DNA of 64,000 nucleotides from Haemonchus contortus (lineage: Eukaryota > Nematoda > Chromadorea > Rhabditida > Trichostrongylidae), in NCBI GenBank assembly GCA_000469685.2, contig LS997566.1:1610283-1674282 (forward strand). Direction: 5' to 3'. The position numbers and the translations under genes were made by a program. The notes under the pieces were generated by a model. The model did not search any database and was not told where the DNA came from. It saw only the letters and a program-made list of their open reading frames with translations. This document shows positions 62,191 through 64,000 of the stretch, one piece after another. The first letter of the stretch is position 1. Each line of letters begins with the position of its first letter.

Positions 62191-64000
62191 GGACTGAAAG
62201 CACAGCTAGCTGAACCGAAAATCTCAGTCCGTATCCGATCCAAATACTAACCAGGCTCAACATTGCCTAACTTGCCAGATCGGACGGCATGCTGCGTAAC
62301 AAGGACACCATTTAAAATGGACGAGTTGACAAGTCAAATCATTAGATTTTGACTTTTCCAAAAGAAAAGCAAGCGGATACATCGTGCAGTGTTTGCATGT
62401 TGGAAATCGGAAATGGACGAGTTTTCTGGCGAAATTAGCAAATTATCCAGTTTTCTCATTTTATGAGAATTTTCCCATTTATTGGGAATTCTAGAGATCG
62501 AACACGTAATTAATCACTAAAACAGACATTTTGCAAAAAATTTGGACTGAAAGCACAGCTAGCTGAACCGAAAATCCCAGTCCGTATCCGATCCAAATAC
62601 TAACCAGGCTCAACATTGCCTAACTTGCCAGATCGGACGGCATGTTGCGTAACAAGGACACCATTTAAAAATGGACGAGTTGACAAGTCAAATCATTAGA
62701 TTTTGACTTTTTCAAAAGAAAAGCGGATACATCGTGCAGTGTTTGCATGTTGGAAATCGGAAATGGACGAGTTTTCTGGCGAAATTAGCAAATTATCCAG
62801 TTTTCTCATTTTATGAGAATTTTCCCATTTATTGGGAATTCTAGAGATCGAACACGTAATTAATCACTAAAACAGACATTTTGCAAAAAATTTGGACTGA
62901 AAGCACAGCTAGCTGAACCGAAAATCCCAGTCGTATCCGATCCAAATACTAACCAGGCTCAACATTGCCTAACTTGCCAGATGGGACGGCATGCTGTGTA
63001 ACAAGGACACCATTTAAAATGGACGAGTTGACAAGTCAAATCATTAGATTTTGACTTTTTCAAAAGAAAAGCAAGCGGATACATCGTGCAGTGTTTGCAT
63101 GTTGGAAATCGGAAATGGACGAGTTTTCTGGCGAAATTAGCAAATTATCCAGTTTTCTCATTTTATGAGAATTTTCCCATTTATTGGGAATTCTAGAGAT
63201 CGAACACGTAATTAATCACTAAAACAGAAATTTTGCAAAAAATTTGGACTGAAAGCACAGCTAGCTGAACCGAAAATCCCAGTCCGTATCCGATCCAAAT
63301 ACTAACCAGGCTCAACATTGCCTAACTTGCCAGATCGGACGGCATGCTGCGTAACAAGGACACCATTTAAAAATGGACGAGTTGACAAGTCAAATCATTA
63401 GATTTTGACTTTTCCAAAAGAAAAGCAAGCGGATACATCGTGCAGTGTTTGCATGTTGGAAATCGGAAATGGACGAGTTTTCTGGCGAAATTAGCAAATT
63501 ATCCAGTTTTCTCATTTTATGAGAATTTTCCCATTTATTGGGAATTCTAGAGATCGAACACGTAATTAATCACTAAAACAGACATTTTGCAAAAAATTTG
63601 GACTGAAAGCACAGCTAGCTGAACCGAAAATCCCAGTCCGTATCCGATCCAAATACTAACCAGGCTCAACATTGCCTAACTTGCCAGATCGGACGGCATG
63701 CTGCGTAACAAGGACACCATTTAAAAATGGACGAGTTGACAAGTCAAATCATTAGATTTTGACTTTTCCAAAAGAAAAGCAAGCGGATACATCGTGCAGT
63801 GTTTGCATGTTGGAAATCGGAAATGGACGAGTTTTCTGGCGAAATTAGCAAATTATCCAGTTTTCTCATTTTATGAGAATTTTCCCATTTATTGGGAATT
63901 CTAGAGATCGAACACGTAATTAATCACTAAAACAGACATTTTGCAAAAAATTTGGACTGAAAGCACAGCTAGCTGAACCGAAAATCCCAGTCCGTATCCG
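62191..64000. repeat. tandem satellite, period 350-354 bp, more than five copies
   Basis: Units begin GGACTGAAAGCACAGCTAGC at 62191, 62544, 62894, 63246, 63600 and 63954, so the period is 353, 350, 352, 354 and 354 bp, and the array continues past the window. Copies differ by a few single bases and 1-4-base deletions. Each unit contains short palindromes: TTCTCATTTTATGAGAA, CCCATTTATTGGG and CATTTAAAAATG. No open frame spans a unit. Confidence 0.97.

Noticed and set aside
62191..64000. Satellite considered as CRISPR or as a gene-coding repeat
   Set aside because: The period is ~353 bp, the units are homogeneous throughout, and no frame spans a unit.

Overview
The window reads as genomic DNA of a parasitic clade V (strongylid, hookworm-like) nematode. 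The evidence is four intron-rich genes whose introns use GT..TTTCAG-type borders, protein families in their nematode form, acceptor-like TTCAG sites a few bases upstream of start codons (as expected for spliced-leader trans-splicing), long G homopolymers, and many MITE-like hairpins. No operons, ribosome-binding sites or prokaryotic genes are visible. The four gene models were built by hand from splice phase and family alignment. No single open reading frame covers any of the genes.

Layout. 1-15,729: no gene recognised; it holds a G21 tract, two G-quadruplex-like stretches, a tRNA-derived repeat and one unassigned ORF. 15,730-21,338 (minus): Cys-loop ligand-gated cation channel subunit, nine exons, complete to the stop but lacking the signal-peptide exon. 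21,339-29,406: no named gene; two candidate minus-strand exons near 27-28 kb. 29,422-34,616 (plus): monoamine-oxidase-type flavin amine oxidase, 15 exons, with a C-terminal membrane anchor. 35,551-42,370 (minus): ATG16 autophagy protein, 16 exons, complete. 42,371-43,250: short divergent intergenic region carrying a G27 tract. 43,251-58,242 (plus): ASPSCR1/TUG UBX-domain protein, 15 exons, with very large repeat-filled introns. 58,243-62,190: no recognised gene, one long hairpin element. 62,191-64,000: tandem satellite of about 353 bp that runs off the end of the window.

The genes do not form one pathway. The channel and the amine oxidase both fit neurotransmitter biology (receptor and amine breakdown). 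ATG16 (autophagosome membrane conjugation) and TUG (p97-linked vesicle tethering) are both membrane-traffic genes, and they are divergently transcribed with start codons 881 bp apart.

The most unusual DNA is in introns: a 1,454-bp Mutator-like non-autonomous element with a perfect 10-bp target duplication, a 426-bp palindromic element with a perfect 8-bp duplication, a 143-bp GC-rich unit made of consecutive hairpins present twice on either side of an ~89-bp minisatellite, a TTAA-flanked MITE, a decayed mariner transposase antisense to ATG16, and a 146-bp tandem repeat. I found no complete, evidently new biological system; the repeat structures are the best candidates for new descriptions.
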